Shown: positions 1 to 9,121, numbered from the stretch's first letter. The stretch: DNA of 64,000 nucleotides from Enterobacteriaceae bacterium UBA5654 (GCA_002421005.1 DIJC01000014.1:188955-252954), one strand, 5' to 3'. Numbers and translations: made by a program. The notes: generated by a model from the letters alone, not told the origin.

Positions 1-20
1 GGGAGAGGGCGCTCGCGGCG
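1..20. repeat. Fragment of extragenic palindromic repeat (window edge)
   Basis: The first bases (GGGAGAGGGC) match one arm of the palindrome at 5301-5322 between wcaA and wzc. This is the spacer downstream of wcaF, where gmd would be expected next. No gmd start is visible in 1-44, so the spacer is longer than this window shows. The match is short, so the call is tentative. Confidence 0.3.
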
Positions 21-44
21 TCGATCTCTGCCCAGAAAAGGCAT

Positions 45-581
45 TTACCTTTCCCGCACTACCTGCGCCGGGTTGCCCCGGCAAATCATTCCGCCCGAAA
101 GCGATTTAAAAACGCTGCTGCGCGCGCCCACCACGGTGGCATCGCCAATCGTCACCCCCGGCGCGACAAATACGTCGGTCGCCAGCCAGCATTTTTCGCC
201 GATAACAATTGGCGTGGCGTTAATATCAAAATGCGCACTTGAATAATCGTGACTGCCGGTACACAAATAACACTTCTGCGATACCACGGAATTTGCGCCA
301 ATCGTAATATCGCCCAGCGTATACAGCACCGCGTCATCGCCGACCCAGGCGTAATCGCCAATCGTCAGTTTCCACGGATAAGTAATTTTTACCGACGGAC
401 GAATAACCACGCCTTTACCAATTTTCGCGCCAAACGCACGCAGTAAAAATGCCCGCCAGCGATACAATACCTGCGGTGACCAGGCAAAAAGCGTGGCCTG
501 AACCGCCCACCACAATTGCACTTTCAGCGCATTACCGCCGCGAAAACCCCGTGGCACAGAGAAGCCATTTAATTCCTGCAT
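45..581 (-). CDS. wcaF: Colanic acid acetyltransferase WcaF
   Basis: 178 aa, close to the 182-residue E. coli WcaF, with near-identical blocks such as GFSVP, KVQLWWAVQATLFAWSP and GEKCWLATDVFVAPGV. The C-terminal half has the [LIV]-G-x4 hexapeptide pattern of left-handed beta-helix acyltransferases (TIGDYAWVGDD, TIGANSV, TIGDATVVGA). Family knowledge: an acetyl-CoA-dependent O-acetyltransferase that decorates the colanic acid repeat unit at the cytoplasmic face. It is the last colanic gene seen here, 15 bp after wcaE. The C-terminus is a few residues shorter than in E. coli. Confidence 0.93.
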   Translation of the reverse strand: MQELNGFSVPRGFRGGNALKVQLWWAVQATLFAWSPQVLYRWRAFLLRAFGAKIGKGVVIRPSVKITYPWKLTIGDYAWVGDDAVLYTLGDITIGANSVVSQKCYLCTGSHDYSSAHFDINATPIVIGEKCWLATDVFVAPGVTIGDATVVGARSSVFKSLSGGMICRGNPAQVVRER

Positions 582-596
582 TATTTACCCTTATAT

Positions 597-1343
597 TTAC
601 TGTTTGTTATATAAGGCTTTCGTCTTGCCAGTCGTACGCAAACGTAATAAATAAGATAACTCCGCTAATACGCCCGGCACGCGTAAAATATTGCGCTGGA
701 CGTTTCTGGCGTCGCGGCATAATTCCAGATTATTGGACGTTGATACCCCGCCCATTGAAAATTCTGAAACCAGACCGGGGATCCGCTCGAACTTATAGCC
801 TTTTTTATACAGTCTGGCGGCCAATGCATAATCTGACGACACCCGATATTGCAGATCGTAAGGATAATTTTTTAATCCCATCAGCGGAAAAAAGATCGCC
901 TGATGACTGGCGGGCAGGCTGTGATAAATATACCAGCCGCGTTTCGCGCTGCGCCGAACTTTCGTGCCGTCACCAAAATCCAGCAGCGCATCGCCGATGT
1001 ACATGGCATTTTCTTTTTTATCCGCCAGCTGGCGGACAAACTGGCCGACGTCGGCGTGGAAAATATCCCCGGAATTGAGGAAGATGGCAAACTTGCCCTG
1101 CGCCAGGGTAATGCCTTTATTCATCGCATCATAAATACCGCGATCTTTCTCGCTGATGTAGCGTAAGTTGTACTCACCGTTGAGGTTTTCCAGGAACTCC
1201 GCCGTGCCGTCAGCGGAGCCGCCATCAACCACGATCCACTCAAACTCAATGCCTTTTTCGCGTGCCAGATGCGCCAGCGACTGCCACGTTTTGACCACAC
1301 CGTCGTGGTTACGAAAGGCGACGGTAATTACACTTAACAGCAT
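597..1343 (-). CDS. wcaE: Colanic acid glycosyltransferase WcaE
   Basis: 248 aa family 2 (GT-A fold) glycosyltransferase. The N-terminus reads as the canonical first strand (LLSVITVAFRN), followed by VDGGSADGT and the sugar-nucleotide/metal region around SGDIF. Further downstream is the acceptor-side segment SSDYALAARLYKKGY. No membrane segment is evident, so it probably works at the inner face of the cytoplasmic membrane on the undecaprenyl-linked repeat unit. It lies between wcaD (13 bp gap) and wcaF (15 bp gap) in the colanic operon. Position and length match E. coli WcaE. The exact sugar transferred cannot be read from sequence. Confidence 0.93.
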   Translation of the reverse strand: MLLSVITVAFRNHDGVVKTWQSLAHLAREKGIEFEWIVVDGGSADGTAEFLENLNGEYNLRYISEKDRGIYDAMNKGITLAQGKFAIFLNSGDIFHADVGQFVRQLADKKENAMYIGDALLDFGDGTKVRRSAKRGWYIYHSLPASHQAIFFPLMGLKNYPYDLQYRVSSDYALAARLYKKGYKFERIPGLVSEFSMGGVSTSNNLELCRDARNVQRNILRVPGVLAELSYLLRLRTTGKTKALYNKQ

Positions 1344-1356
1344 CTGGCTTTCCTCA

Positions 1357-2577
1357 TCAGGCGCGCACGATATTCAGTGCTTTACGCAAAATAAACGGAC
1401 AAACGATTAAAAACGCATATTCCGGGCTAAATATTGAACCGGTAAAAAACAGCGATACTGGCGTAAAAAGATACAACTGAACGCCATAATTCTGATTATT
1501 ACCGAACGCTCGCACCGCCATTCTTCCAACTTTAAATAAATACCATCCTGTCAGAAATACGGCGATCCACGAAAAATAAATAATGAGCAGATACAGGCCA
1601 TTGTCTATTGTTTTTCCGACGTCCGCACCGTTAAAGATTCCGAATGATGCGACATATTCATAAAGTGAGCCGAATCTGACTACGCCATCAATATTGGTTA
1701 ATGAATAACCCACCATCACCAGCGGTCCAATGATGCGATAATAAGACGACGATCCTTCCGTACCTAATTCACCGAGACGTCCTGAAATATACGGCATGGC
1801 AAAAAATACGCCGACCAAGAAAATGGCCAGAGAGATAATCGCCAGCGGTAGTCGTTTGCGGATAGCCTCTTTATTCAGATACTGAAACGCCCATTCCAGC
1901 AGGTAAAACAGAATAAATGTCATCACCCCGGAAAATGAGCCTGAAAGAACTATCCCTGCCAGAATCATACCATCGGTCTTTGGTGTTTTGATACCAAACT
2001 GTTTGATGCTAAGCCAAATTGAGATTAATGCCAGTGCGAAAAACGCCGGTTCAAAATATAACGCGGTGGTGCGTTTACCGCCATATTTGATAAAGTTCAA
2101 TACATAGCTATTACTGTAAATAAGATATTTCGAAATTATTTCAATTAAACTACTGCCGCCGCTCAGAATAATCTGGGCCATTTCGGCTGCTGCGAGCAGT
2201 ACCACCAGCGTCACCACAAGATAAAAGAAGCGCAGGATTTTGCGGTGGTTATGCGGCGAAATGGTTTTAAAGCGAATACTCCAGACCATGCCGATGATAA
2301 TGACGATGTAGACAAACAGCAGGGTCGAGGTCACGTACTTACTGGCATCCAGCGACTGCCCGAACAGATAGTTGTAGAGCGTCAGCCCTGCTCCGGCCCC
2401 CAGCGCAATCATCAGCTTTTTAACGCTGATTTTGTCGATATACAGCAGCAGCAACAGCGGCAGGAAGGTGACGATCGTTACCGGGAAGCTCTCTCCGAGC
2501 TGGACAATTTTGACGTTGACCAGCAGGTAGATCAGCGGCAGCAGCAGGTAGCTACAGATTCTGATAGAACGAGACAT
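1357..2577 (-). CDS. wcaD: Colanic acid polymerase WcaD (Wzy-type)
   Basis: 406 aa hydrophobic protein with about ten predicted membrane helices, matching the 405-residue E. coli WcaD. Long conserved stretches include YVTSTLLFVYIVIIIGMVWS and the loop GGKRTTALYFEPAFF. Family role: polymerises colanic acid repeat units on the periplasmic side. The reading frame is open for another 43 codons upstream, but the start at 2577 (MSRSIRICSYLLL) aligns with the E. coli N-terminus. With this start the gene overlaps the 3' end of wcaC by 26 bp. Confidence 0.92.
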   Translation of the reverse strand: MSRSIRICSYLLLPLIYLLVNVKIVQLGESFPVTIVTFLPLLLLLYIDKISVKKLMIALGAGAGLTLYNYLFGQSLDASKYVTSTLLFVYIVIIIGMVWSIRFKTISPHNHRKILRFFYLVVTLVVLLAAAEMAQIILSGGSSLIEIISKYLIYSNSYVLNFIKYGGKRTTALYFEPAFFALALISIWLSIKQFGIKTPKTDGMILAGIVLSGSFSGVMTFILFYLLEWAFQYLNKEAIRKRLPLAIISLAIFLVGVFFAMPYISGRLGELGTEGSSSYYRIIGPLVMVGYSLTNIDGVVRFGSLYEYVASFGIFNGADVGKTIDNGLYLLIIYFSWIAVFLTGWYLFKVGRMAVRAFGNNQNYGVQLYLFTPVSLFFTGSIFSPEYAFLIVCPFILRKALNIVRA

Positions 2578-3769
2578 ATTCCTCCAGCATCTGTTGTCCG
2601 CTATAGGCCACCCGGCTGCGCTCATGGAACGCGTCATGGGTGACGTTGAAAACCGCCGCAGTAATGTCTTCGCGCCCGTGCTGCACGAGGCGCAAAATTT
2701 CCTCATCGCTCAGGGTCACGCCGCCGGATTTTTGCAGCACTTCCCGCGCGGCGTCGCTGTGGCTCGCCAGCACCGGCACGCCAATCGACAGCGCTTCGCA
2801 CAGGATCAGCGGATAGTTATCCACCCGCGAGGTAAACAGCAGCGCATCCATCTGGTTCAGCTCGGTCATTAATTGACGTTTGTCGGTGAGAAAGCCGTGG
2901 TTGACGACGTTTGCACCTTCGAAAGGCGAGAATTTGCCGAAGGTGTGGACTTCCGGCGCGTTGTCCAGCGCAATCACCTCCCGCACCAGTTGCTGATTGG
3001 TTTTACCGTCGTAGCGCAAATCATGCGCGACCACGGCAATTTTCGGCTTTCCGGCGTCCGGGTTGACGGTGGGCAGGCCGGAGAGAATCGCTTCCGTCGC
3101 CACGTCGATGCCGTTATTAATGATCCGGCAGCGGCCTTTGCCGTACAGCGTATTGAACGCGTCGGCAACGTGCTGGCTCGGCGAAATAAACTGGCAGCCG
3201 AGGGCGAGCATTTCGTGGATCAACAGGCGCTTCTTTTCCACCAGCTGATGCGCGCGATCGATCTTCACCGGCGGATAGTTGCCGAGCGTCGGGCACTGTT
3301 TGCAGCCGCTTTTCCAGCCGTCGCAGCCATCGAGAAACGCGCAGCGCCCGGTCACGCTCCAGTGATCGTGCAGGGTCCAGACCATACGCACATCCGGCTT
3401 ATGGGCCTTCACCCGCTGGCAAAAATCCACCAGCCGGTCAAAGTTCAGCCAGTAGCTGTGCAGGACGTGAAAGTGCAGCACCACCGGCCCTTCGCTGCGG
3501 GTAACGGTGCGGTATAAGTTATCCAGATTGCCAAACAGATCGCGGTTAAACAGGCGAAACAGCGCCAGGTTCGCCATTGACGTCAGGCGCGGCGTGTGGC
3601 GGATGACATTCGGATAGCTATCGTGGCTGACGCTTTTTTTGCCGCCCTTTCCGTAGCCGTAAACAAACCGCGAGTGCAGCCCCTGTTGCAGCGCCCGCTG
3701 GTGCAGATCCAGCGCAACGCCAGCCGCGCCGCCCTCGGCGAGTCGAACGTTAAATTGCAGAATATTCAT
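2552..3769 (-). CDS. wcaC: Colanic acid glycosyltransferase WcaC
   Basis: 405 aa, the same length as E. coli WcaC. GT-B/GT4-type glycosyltransferase. The N-terminal domain begins MNILQFNVRLAEGGAAGVAL, with a glycine-rich loop. The C-terminal nucleotide-sugar domain carries the GT4-like segment PLILCEALSIGVPVLAS, with its conserved glutamate. A cysteine cluster (CAFLDGCDGWKSGCKQCP, residues about 147-164) could bind a metal or form disulfides. Cytosolic or peripheral on the inner membrane. Start overlaps the wcaB stop by 4 bp (ATGA), implying translational coupling. Confidence 0.93.
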   Translation of the reverse strand: MNILQFNVRLAEGGAAGVALDLHQRALQQGLHSRFVYGYGKGGKKSVSHDSYPNVIRHTPRLTSMANLALFRLFNRDLFGNLDNLYRTVTRSEGPVVLHFHVLHSYWLNFDRLVDFCQRVKAHKPDVRMVWTLHDHWSVTGRCAFLDGCDGWKSGCKQCPTLGNYPPVKIDRAHQLVEKKRLLIHEMLALGCQFISPSQHVADAFNTLYGKGRCRIINNGIDVATEAILSGLPTVNPDAGKPKIAVVAHDLRYDGKTNQQLVREVIALDNAPEVHTFGKFSPFEGANVVNHGFLTDKRQLMTELNQMDALLFTSRVDNYPLILCEALSIGVPVLASHSDAAREVLQKSGGVTLSDEEILRLVQHGREDITAAVFNVTHDAFHERSRVAYSGQQMLEEYVSFYQNL

Positions 3770-4260
3770 TGGCTGACCTTTATGCGCGCTTTCTCACCGA
3801 CCACCAGCGCATCATCCGGCACGCTGTCGAGCACGACGCTGCCCGCGCCGATCCTGACGTTATTGCCGATGGTGATGTCGCCGGTAATAATAACGTTGGC
3901 TCCCAGCTCCACCCCGTTGCCAATCACCGGGCAGGCGAGATTTCCCGCCCCGCGATTGCCGATGGTGACGCCGTGGCGCACGACGAAATCGTCCCCGGCG
4001 ACCACATTTTTATTGATCACCACCGCATAGCCGTGGTGAATGGTGAAGCGGCGACCGATGGTGGCTGCGGCCTGAATTTCGTAACCGAAAAAGCATTCGG
4101 TCAGCAGGCGATACACCACCAGCACCGGCGCGGCCCACAGGTTATTAATGACGTTTTTCTTGCGCCACACCGAGCAGAAATGAGCGATGCGGTAGGCAAC
4201 GACCATGCAGCACGGGCGCAGGCTCCAGCTATTGGCGCGTAAATCTTCCAGCAGCATCAC
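3766..4260 (-). CDS. wcaB: Colanic acid acetyltransferase WcaB
   Basis: 164 aa (E. coli WcaB 162 aa). A serine-acetyltransferase-like hexapeptide-repeat protein: the C-terminal two thirds shows the left-handed beta-helix pattern (TIGRRFTIHHGYAVVINKNV, VTIGNRGAGNL, ITGDITIGNNVRIGAGSVV), including the HHG motif typical of this acyltransferase group. It is predicted to acetylate a sugar of the colanic acid repeat. It sits between wcaA and wcaC with 4-bp ATGA overlaps on both sides, so translation is probably coupled across all three genes. Confidence 0.92.
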   Translation of the reverse strand: MMLLEDLRANSWSLRPCCMVVAYRIAHFCSVWRKKNVINNLWAAPVLVVYRLLTECFFGYEIQAAATIGRRFTIHHGYAVVINKNVVAGDDFVVRHGVTIGNRGAGNLACPVIGNGVELGANVIITGDITIGNNVRIGAGSVVLDSVPDDALVVGEKARIKVSQ

Positions 4261-5102
4261 TTCCCCCGCAGGCCGTCGGCCAGACGTTTACCGTTGCGCA
4301 CGGAAAACAGCGTCAGCAGCGTGCGCCAGTTCATCCGTTTATTACGGATCTGGTACAGCGTGAAGAGCTGATATTTTTTGCTGGCGCGGTCGAATTTGTC
4401 TTTGTGCTTGCGGTAGAATTGGAAATAGCCGGAAAATTTCTTTGGCGAGGAGGTGATCTGCATTTCGCCGTGATTCACATGCAGAATTTGCGTGGCCTCT
4501 TCCACTTTCCACGGCTCGCCGTATTCCACCACCATGCGCAGAAAGATGTCATAGTCCTGGGCGGCCTTCAGCCCGGTATCAAACAGGCTCTCTTTGAAAC
4601 GCGACGCCAGGGTAAACACCTGATTGCCAATGATGTTGCGTTTGTAGAACAGCTTGCGCGAGAAAGGTGATTTCGGATACAGCGGCAGGCTGGCCGGTTG
4701 CGCATAGACTTCCCCTTCGCAGACATAGTCATTGGCATACAAAAACGCGTGGGTGACCAGTTGATGTTTATGCTCCAGGAAAATGCTCAGGCGCTCCGGC
4801 GTCCACTCGTCGTCATCGTCAATGCCGGTAATGTACTGGCCTTTTGCTTGCATAATCGCCTGGTTGCGCACCGCGCAGGCGCCGGAATTGAAGTCGTTAC
4901 GGGTGTAGCTGACACGCGGATCGTTAAGGTCTTCGACAAACTTTTGTAGCTGTTCAAATTGCGCCGAGCAGTCATCCACAATGCGCATTTCCCAGTGTGG
5001 GTAATCCTGACGCAGCACCGATTTTATGGCGCGGATCGCCAACTGCTGCCGGTTCCAGGTTGGCATATAGATGGAGATGAGTGGTGTATTATTGATGCTC
5101 AT
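4257..5102 (-). CDS. wcaA: Colanic acid glycosyltransferase WcaA
   Basis: 281 aa family 2 glycosyltransferase (E. coli WcaA 279 aa). N-terminal GT-A signature ISIYMPTWNRQQLAIRAI, then VDDCSAQ, NSGACAVRNQA and the metal-binding acidic motif GIDDDDEWTPERL (residues about 92-104). C-terminus basic (RNGKRLADGLRGK), consistent with membrane association. It follows wzc, but the wzc-wcaA spacer (5103-5366) is enlarged here by a repeat block. It overlaps wcaB by 4 bp. Confidence 0.92.
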   Translation of the reverse strand: MSINNTPLISIYMPTWNRQQLAIRAIKSVLRQDYPHWEMRIVDDCSAQFEQLQKFVEDLNDPRVSYTRNDFNSGACAVRNQAIMQAKGQYITGIDDDDEWTPERLSIFLEHKHQLVTHAFLYANDYVCEGEVYAQPASLPLYPKSPFSRKLFYKRNIIGNQVFTLASRFKESLFDTGLKAAQDYDIFLRMVVEYGEPWKVEEATQILHVNHGEMQITSSPKKFSGYFQFYRKHKDKFDRASKKYQLFTLYQIRNKRMNWRTLLTLFSVRNGKRLADGLRGK

Positions 5103-5156
5103 TTTTTTCCATTCTCCAGATAATGGTTATTGGCCTTACGCGGCACGTTCTGCTCT

Positions 5157-5345
5157 CTTTACCGGGGAGGGTGGTGGCGCGGGGGGATGGGTTTCCGCCC
5201 TCTCCCTAACCCTCTCCCCAAAACCGAGTTCGTGGTAACGCCCGATTTTCTTCCTCTCCACCAGGACCGGGTTCGTGGTTGCGCCCGGTGCCGGTTTTCT
5301 CCCTCTCCCTTGAGGGAGAGGGCCGGGGTGAGGGGGAGCAACGAG
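5157..5345. repeat. Extragenic palindromic and imperfect tandem repeat block between wzc and wcaA
   Basis: A GC-rich block within the colanic operon. It holds a perfect palindrome (CCCTCTCCCT at 5301-5310, AGGGAGAGGG at 5313-5322). A partial copy CCCTCTCCCTAACCCTCTCC lies near 5199-5218. Two imperfect direct repeats of about 46 bp begin at 5223 (ACCGAGTTCGTGGTAACGCC) and 5269 (ACCGGGTTCGTGGTTGCGCC). Open frames through the block on both strands translate to low-complexity Pro/Gly/Arg protein and look spurious. It resembles the CCCTCTCCC...GGGAGAGGG extragenic repeats seen between genes of several gamma-proteobacteria. Its effect on operon readthrough is unknown. Confidence 0.7.
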
Positions 5346-5366
5346 TACCAGGCCGCTCACAAACCC

Positions 5367-7529
5367 CTATTTAGAATCCGACTTGTACTCGTACTCGTAG
5401 TACCCGTAATCCTGATACCCCGTCGCGCGGCGGAAAATAGAGTTGAGGATCACCCCTTTCACCGGAACACCGTTCTGCTCAAAACGACCCATACTGGTTT
5501 CAATCTCGCGCAGGGTGTTCACCCCGTAGCGCACTACCATCAGTGTCGTTCCGGCATAGCGCGCCACTACGGCGGCGTCGGTAACGGCCAGAATAGGCGG
5601 CGTATCGATCAGCACCAGGTCATAGTTTTTGCTGGCCCAGTTAATCAGCTCGCCAAAGCGGTCGCTCATCAGCAGTTCGGAAGGATTCGGCGGCACCTGA
5701 CCACGCGGCACCAGATCGAAATTGTTGATTGACGTCGGGCGGGCGCAGGAGGAGATTTCCCCTTTCTCAATCAGGATCTCCGACAGCCCGTTGGCGTTGG
5801 TGGTCCCCATCAGTTCATGGGTGTAGCCCTTACGCATGTCACAGTCGATCAGCAGCACGCGTTTATTGGTCTGGCTGATCACCGCCGCGAGGTTGGCGCA
5901 AACAAAGGTTTTACCGATGGACGGACTGACGCCGGTCATCATCACCACATTGTTGCTGGCCTGCATCATGGCGAAGTGCAGACTGGTACGCAGGCTGCGG
6001 ATCGCCTCAATCGCCATGTCCGCCGGATTCCCCACCGCCAGAAGCTGGCTCTGCTTGTAGCGCTTCACGCCTTTATTGACGGTCACGCGATCGCGGGTTT
6101 TCTGCCATTCGGAAAGCGGAATGCTGGCGTACACATTAATGCCCCGCTCTTCCAGCGCCTGCGGGCTTTCCACGCCGCGTCGCAGCAGGGAGAACAGCAG
6201 TACGCCGACGACAGAAGCAATCAGGCCAAACAGAATGCTGCCCAGGACAATCAGCCCTTTCTTCGGCTTCAGCACGCCCGGCTGGGTAATGGCGTCATCA
6301 ACAATGCGCACGTCGCCGACGGTACTGGCTTCGGTGATCCTGAGCTCCTGCTGTTTGTTCAGCAACTGCATATAGACCTGCTGACCGGATTCAACATCGC
6401 GGGTCAGGCGCAGGATCTCCTGCTGGGTTTTCGGCATGGCGGTGACGCGTTTGTTAAGGCGCGCCTTTTCCTCTTCCAGCGCCTGCCGTTTTTCCATCAG
6501 CGTGCGGTAGGCCGGATGGCGTTTGGTGTAGAGCTTGGAGATTTCCGCTTCTTTAAAGGTCAGTTCGTTAAGCTGGGCGTCAATATTGACCATTGAGTCC
6601 AGTACCGATTTCGCTTCCAGCGGTAAATCGACTGAATCCTGAGTCTGGCGATAGGCGTTAAGTTTATTCTCCGCTTCGTCCAGGCTGGCGCGCACTTCCG
6701 GGAGCTGCTTCTCAAGGAACGCCAGGCTTTTCGACGCCTCTTCCGATTTACGCGCCACGTTCTGTTTCACGTAATTGCGGGTGATGCTGTCGAGGATCTC
6801 GCGGATTTGCTCGCGGTCTTCCCCGGTGTAGGTCAGCGTCAGCACCCCGGTATCTTTGCCGTCTTCGGTCACGGTCAGATTGTTTTGCAGGGTGTTGATC
6901 ATCCCCAGGGTGGAAAATTTAGTGACGGTGAACTGCGTGTCCGGGCGGGCATGAATGGAATCGACGTTCAGCGTGACGCCATCCTGCTCCAGCGGTTTAC
7001 CCACCTGCCCTTGTGCATCAAAGCCGCCATCGCTGGTCAGGCGATAATGCTGTTTGTCCAGCACCTCAAGGGTAAAGACATCCTCGGCCATGCCCCTCGG
7101 CAGCGTGAAGGTGGTGACTTTGACCGTCTCATTCTGGCGGCCCATCAGCCGTTCCCAGCCATCACCCAGCACCGGCCAGGTGTTTTTGGTGACGGCGATA
7201 TCCAGATCCAGATCGTCCACGGTCTGGCCGAGCACCAGACGCGACTGGATCAGCTTGATTTCCGCTTCCGAAGCGGGCGGCTTATTGGTTAACGCGCTGT
7301 TGATATCCTGCACCAGCGCGCTGCCCTCGTTTTGCTCAATACGCACCAGCGCATCGGCGCTGTAAATAGGCGTGGCGAACAAGGTGTAGATAATGGCAAT
7401 CAGCGCAAACAGCGCGGTAATGCCCAGCACCCACCATTTCGCCTCGATGATAGTGCCGACCAGACGGCCAATATCGATTTCATCACTGCCCGTCGTTGGG
7501 GCGGCAGAAGGTTGTACTTTATCAGTCAT
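5367..7529 (-). CDS. wzc: Tyrosine-protein kinase Wzc (colanic acid co-polymerase)
   Basis: 720 aa, identical in length to E. coli Wzc. N-terminal chain-length-determinant (Wzz-like) domain with two membrane helices (residues about 32-52 and 425-450) flanking a large periplasmic coiled-coil region. The C-terminal cytoplasmic BY-kinase domain has Walker A GVSPSIGKT (about residue 534) and an A'-type motif LLIDCDMRKGYT. It ends in the tyrosine-rich tail YQDYGYYEYEY, the autophosphorylation cluster. Oligomerises and cycles phosphorylation with Wzb to control polymer length and export through Wza. Start at 7529 chosen because MTDKVQ aligns with E. coli MTEKVK. The frame is open 12 codons further. 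Confidence 0.95.
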   Translation of the reverse strand: MTDKVQPSAAPTTGSDEIDIGRLVGTIIEAKWWVLGITALFALIAIIYTLFATPIYSADALVRIEQNEGSALVQDINSALTNKPPASEAEIKLIQSRLVLGQTVDDLDLDIAVTKNTWPVLGDGWERLMGRQNETVKVTTFTLPRGMAEDVFTLEVLDKQHYRLTSDGGFDAQGQVGKPLEQDGVTLNVDSIHARPDTQFTVTKFSTLGMINTLQNNLTVTEDGKDTGVLTLTYTGEDREQIREILDSITRNYVKQNVARKSEEASKSLAFLEKQLPEVRASLDEAENKLNAYRQTQDSVDLPLEAKSVLDSMVNIDAQLNELTFKEAEISKLYTKRHPAYRTLMEKRQALEEEKARLNKRVTAMPKTQQEILRLTRDVESGQQVYMQLLNKQQELRITEASTVGDVRIVDDAITQPGVLKPKKGLIVLGSILFGLIASVVGVLLFSLLRRGVESPQALEERGINVYASIPLSEWQKTRDRVTVNKGVKRYKQSQLLAVGNPADMAIEAIRSLRTSLHFAMMQASNNVVMMTGVSPSIGKTFVCANLAAVISQTNKRVLLIDCDMRKGYTHELMGTTNANGLSEILIEKGEISSCARPTSINNFDLVPRGQVPPNPSELLMSDRFGELINWASKNYDLVLIDTPPILAVTDAAVVARYAGTTLMVVRYGVNTLREIETSMGRFEQNGVPVKGVILNSIFRRATGYQDYGYYEYEYKSDSK

Positions 7530-7531
7530 TG

Positions 7532-7975
7532 TTATCCCTGCTGAACGTTCAGTGCCTGCGCCCACTGGCGGGCAGATTGATCGAGTAAGGCGTAAACCGC
7601 AGCGAACGCATCACGGCTTTTGCGGTATGGGTCGGGAATTTCCCGCTCATTGTCCCAGTGACCAAACAGCATCACTTTGCCGCGCATTTCCGGGACCATG
7701 TTGCACAGCGCGGAAATGTGCCTTTTCTCCATCACGAGGATCAGGTCGTATTCCTGACACATCTGGCGGGTAATTTGCCGGGCGGTATGCCCTTCCAGCG
7801 AAAGCTGATGCGCCTGCGCCTCGCTGACCGCGCTGGCATCGGCGCTTTTGCCCACCAGCGCCCCCAGTCCGGCAGAGTCAACGGTGAGCGACGGCGCGTA
7901 CTGCCGCAGCAGACGTTCCGCCGTCGGGGAACGGCAGATGTTCCCCACGCAGACCACTAAGATTTTGTTAAACAT
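7532..7975 (-). CDS. wzb: Low-molecular-weight protein-tyrosine phosphatase Wzb
   Basis: 147 aa, family-typical length. P-loop signature C-x5-R is present near the N-terminus (CVGNICRSPTAERLL, nucleophile Cys9, Arg15). The acid/base aspartate lies in the late DPYRKS motif. Dephosphorylates the C-terminal tyrosines of Wzc, allowing polymerisation/export cycles. Cytosolic. Lies between wza and wzc with only a few bases on either side. Confidence 0.95.
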   Translation of the reverse strand: MFNKILVVCVGNICRSPTAERLLRQYAPSLTVDSAGLGALVGKSADASAVSEAQAHQLSLEGHTARQITRQMCQEYDLILVMEKRHISALCNMVPEMRGKVMLFGHWDNEREIPDPYRKSRDAFAAVYALLDQSARQWAQALNVQQG

Positions 7976-7981
7976 CGCGCG

Positions 7982-9121
7982 TTACCAGTTGTGCAGGTCG
8001 GTCGCCGTGTCGGTCATGTAGCGGACGCCACTGATCGTTGGCAGCAACTGACTAATCAGACGGTTCCAGCGGGCAACCGGTGCGGTTGTCACGTACACCA
8101 CGTCATACGGCTGGAGGCGGAAGTTGGTCGCCATCACCAGCGACGTCGCATCGGCCATATCCAGCTGGTAAATGTTGGCAATCTTGCCGCGTGCGGCGCT
8201 CGGGTCTTTCAGCGGACGGATAACGAAAATCCCGCTGGCGTTGGAGGTGGTGAGATCCAGCCCTTCCGCCTGACCCAGTGCTTCGGTCAGCGTCATGCCG
8301 CTGAAGTCCATTTTGAGGGTGCTCTGTTTTTTCACTTCGCCCATCACGAACACTTTCAGATCGTCATTGCGCGGCACAAACAGAATATCGCCCGGGTATA
8401 GCAGACGGTTTTGACTTAAATCGCCGTTCTGCATCAGCGCCTGCAGGGAAATGCGCTGCTCCTGGCCTTTATGGGTAAGGATCACGTTGCGCCAGTCGGC
8501 GCTGTCGGTCAGCCCCCCCGCCGAGTTAATGGCGTCGAGAATGGTCAGCGGCACGTTAGTGATCGCCTGCTGGCCGGATTTATTAACCTGACCGGAGATA
8601 TACGCTTTTTGCGAGCGGAAGGCCGCAATATTGACGTCAACCTGCGGGTCGGTGATATAGCTCGCCAGACGCCCGGAAATATCACTGCGAATTTCGCTCA
8701 GCGTCTTGCCCGCCACCTTGATCCTGCCAACGTACGGATAAAAAATGGTGCCGTCAGGCTGTACCCAGTTACCGGAATCGCTGGAACTACGGTACTGCCC
8801 AGCCGGGGTGGTCAGTTCCGGGTGATCCCAGACGGTGACGTTAAGTACGTCGCCCGGCCCGATGCGGTATTGATAATTGTTTAGCTCCTGATCCAGCGAC
8901 ATGTTGGGCTGGGCGACGTTAGGCCGTGGCCGTAATTGCTCAATGAGTCGGGGCGTCAGCGGATAAACATTCACCATTCGGTCGAGGTCGAAATCAGCGT
9001 CCTGTTGTTTCACCACATCCTTGCCCATTGTCGACATATTACTGCCGGGAAAGACGGTGCAACCGCTAATCAGAATTGCAGACACCAATAATGGCATCAA
9101 TTTTAGTTTGGATTTCATCAT
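7982..9121 (-). CDS. wza: Outer-membrane polysaccharide export lipoprotein Wza
   Basis: 379 aa, same length as E. coli Wza. Lipoprotein signal peptide ending in the lipobox LISGC (Cys21), followed by the poly-export domain (YRIGPGDVLNVTVWDHPEL) and SLBB domains (VDVNIAAFRSQKAYISGQV; KVFVMGEVKKQSTL). C-terminal amphipathic helix VARWNRLISQLLP forms the outer-membrane pore in the known octamer. First gene of the colanic operon, preceded by a long leader with JUMPstart/ops. Two adjacent ATGs (9121 and 9118) are possible starts. The upstream Shine-Dalgarno is weak. Confidence 0.95.
   Translation of the reverse strand: MMKSKLKLMPLLVSAILISGCTVFPGSNMSTMGKDVVKQQDADFDLDRMVNVYPLTPRLIEQLRPRPNVAQPNMSLDQELNNYQYRIGPGDVLNVTVWDHPELTTPAGQYRSSSDSGNWVQPDGTIFYPYVGRIKVAGKTLSEIRSDISGRLASYITDPQVDVNIAAFRSQKAYISGQVNKSGQQAITNVPLTILDAINSAGGLTDSADWRNVILTHKGQEQRISLQALMQNGDLSQNRLLYPGDILFVPRNDDLKVFVMGEVKKQSTLKMDFSGMTLTEALGQAEGLDLTTSNASGIFVIRPLKDPSAARGKIANIYQLDMADATSLVMATNFRLQPYDVVYVTTAPVARWNRLISQLLPTISGVRYMTDTATDLHNW

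Noticed and set aside
2873..3517. 214-codon antisense frame over wcaC
   Set aside because: No start signal or family resemblance; arises from codon bias of wcaC.
5223..5290. Short direct repeats resembling a CRISPR array
   Set aside because: Only two imperfect units, no regular unique spacers and no cas genes in the window; it is part of an extragenic repeat.
5130..5732. 200-codon plus-strand frame with Pro/Arg-rich start
   Set aside because: It runs through the extragenic repeat block and then antisense to wzc; composition is repeat-derived and no ribosome site or homologue is evident.
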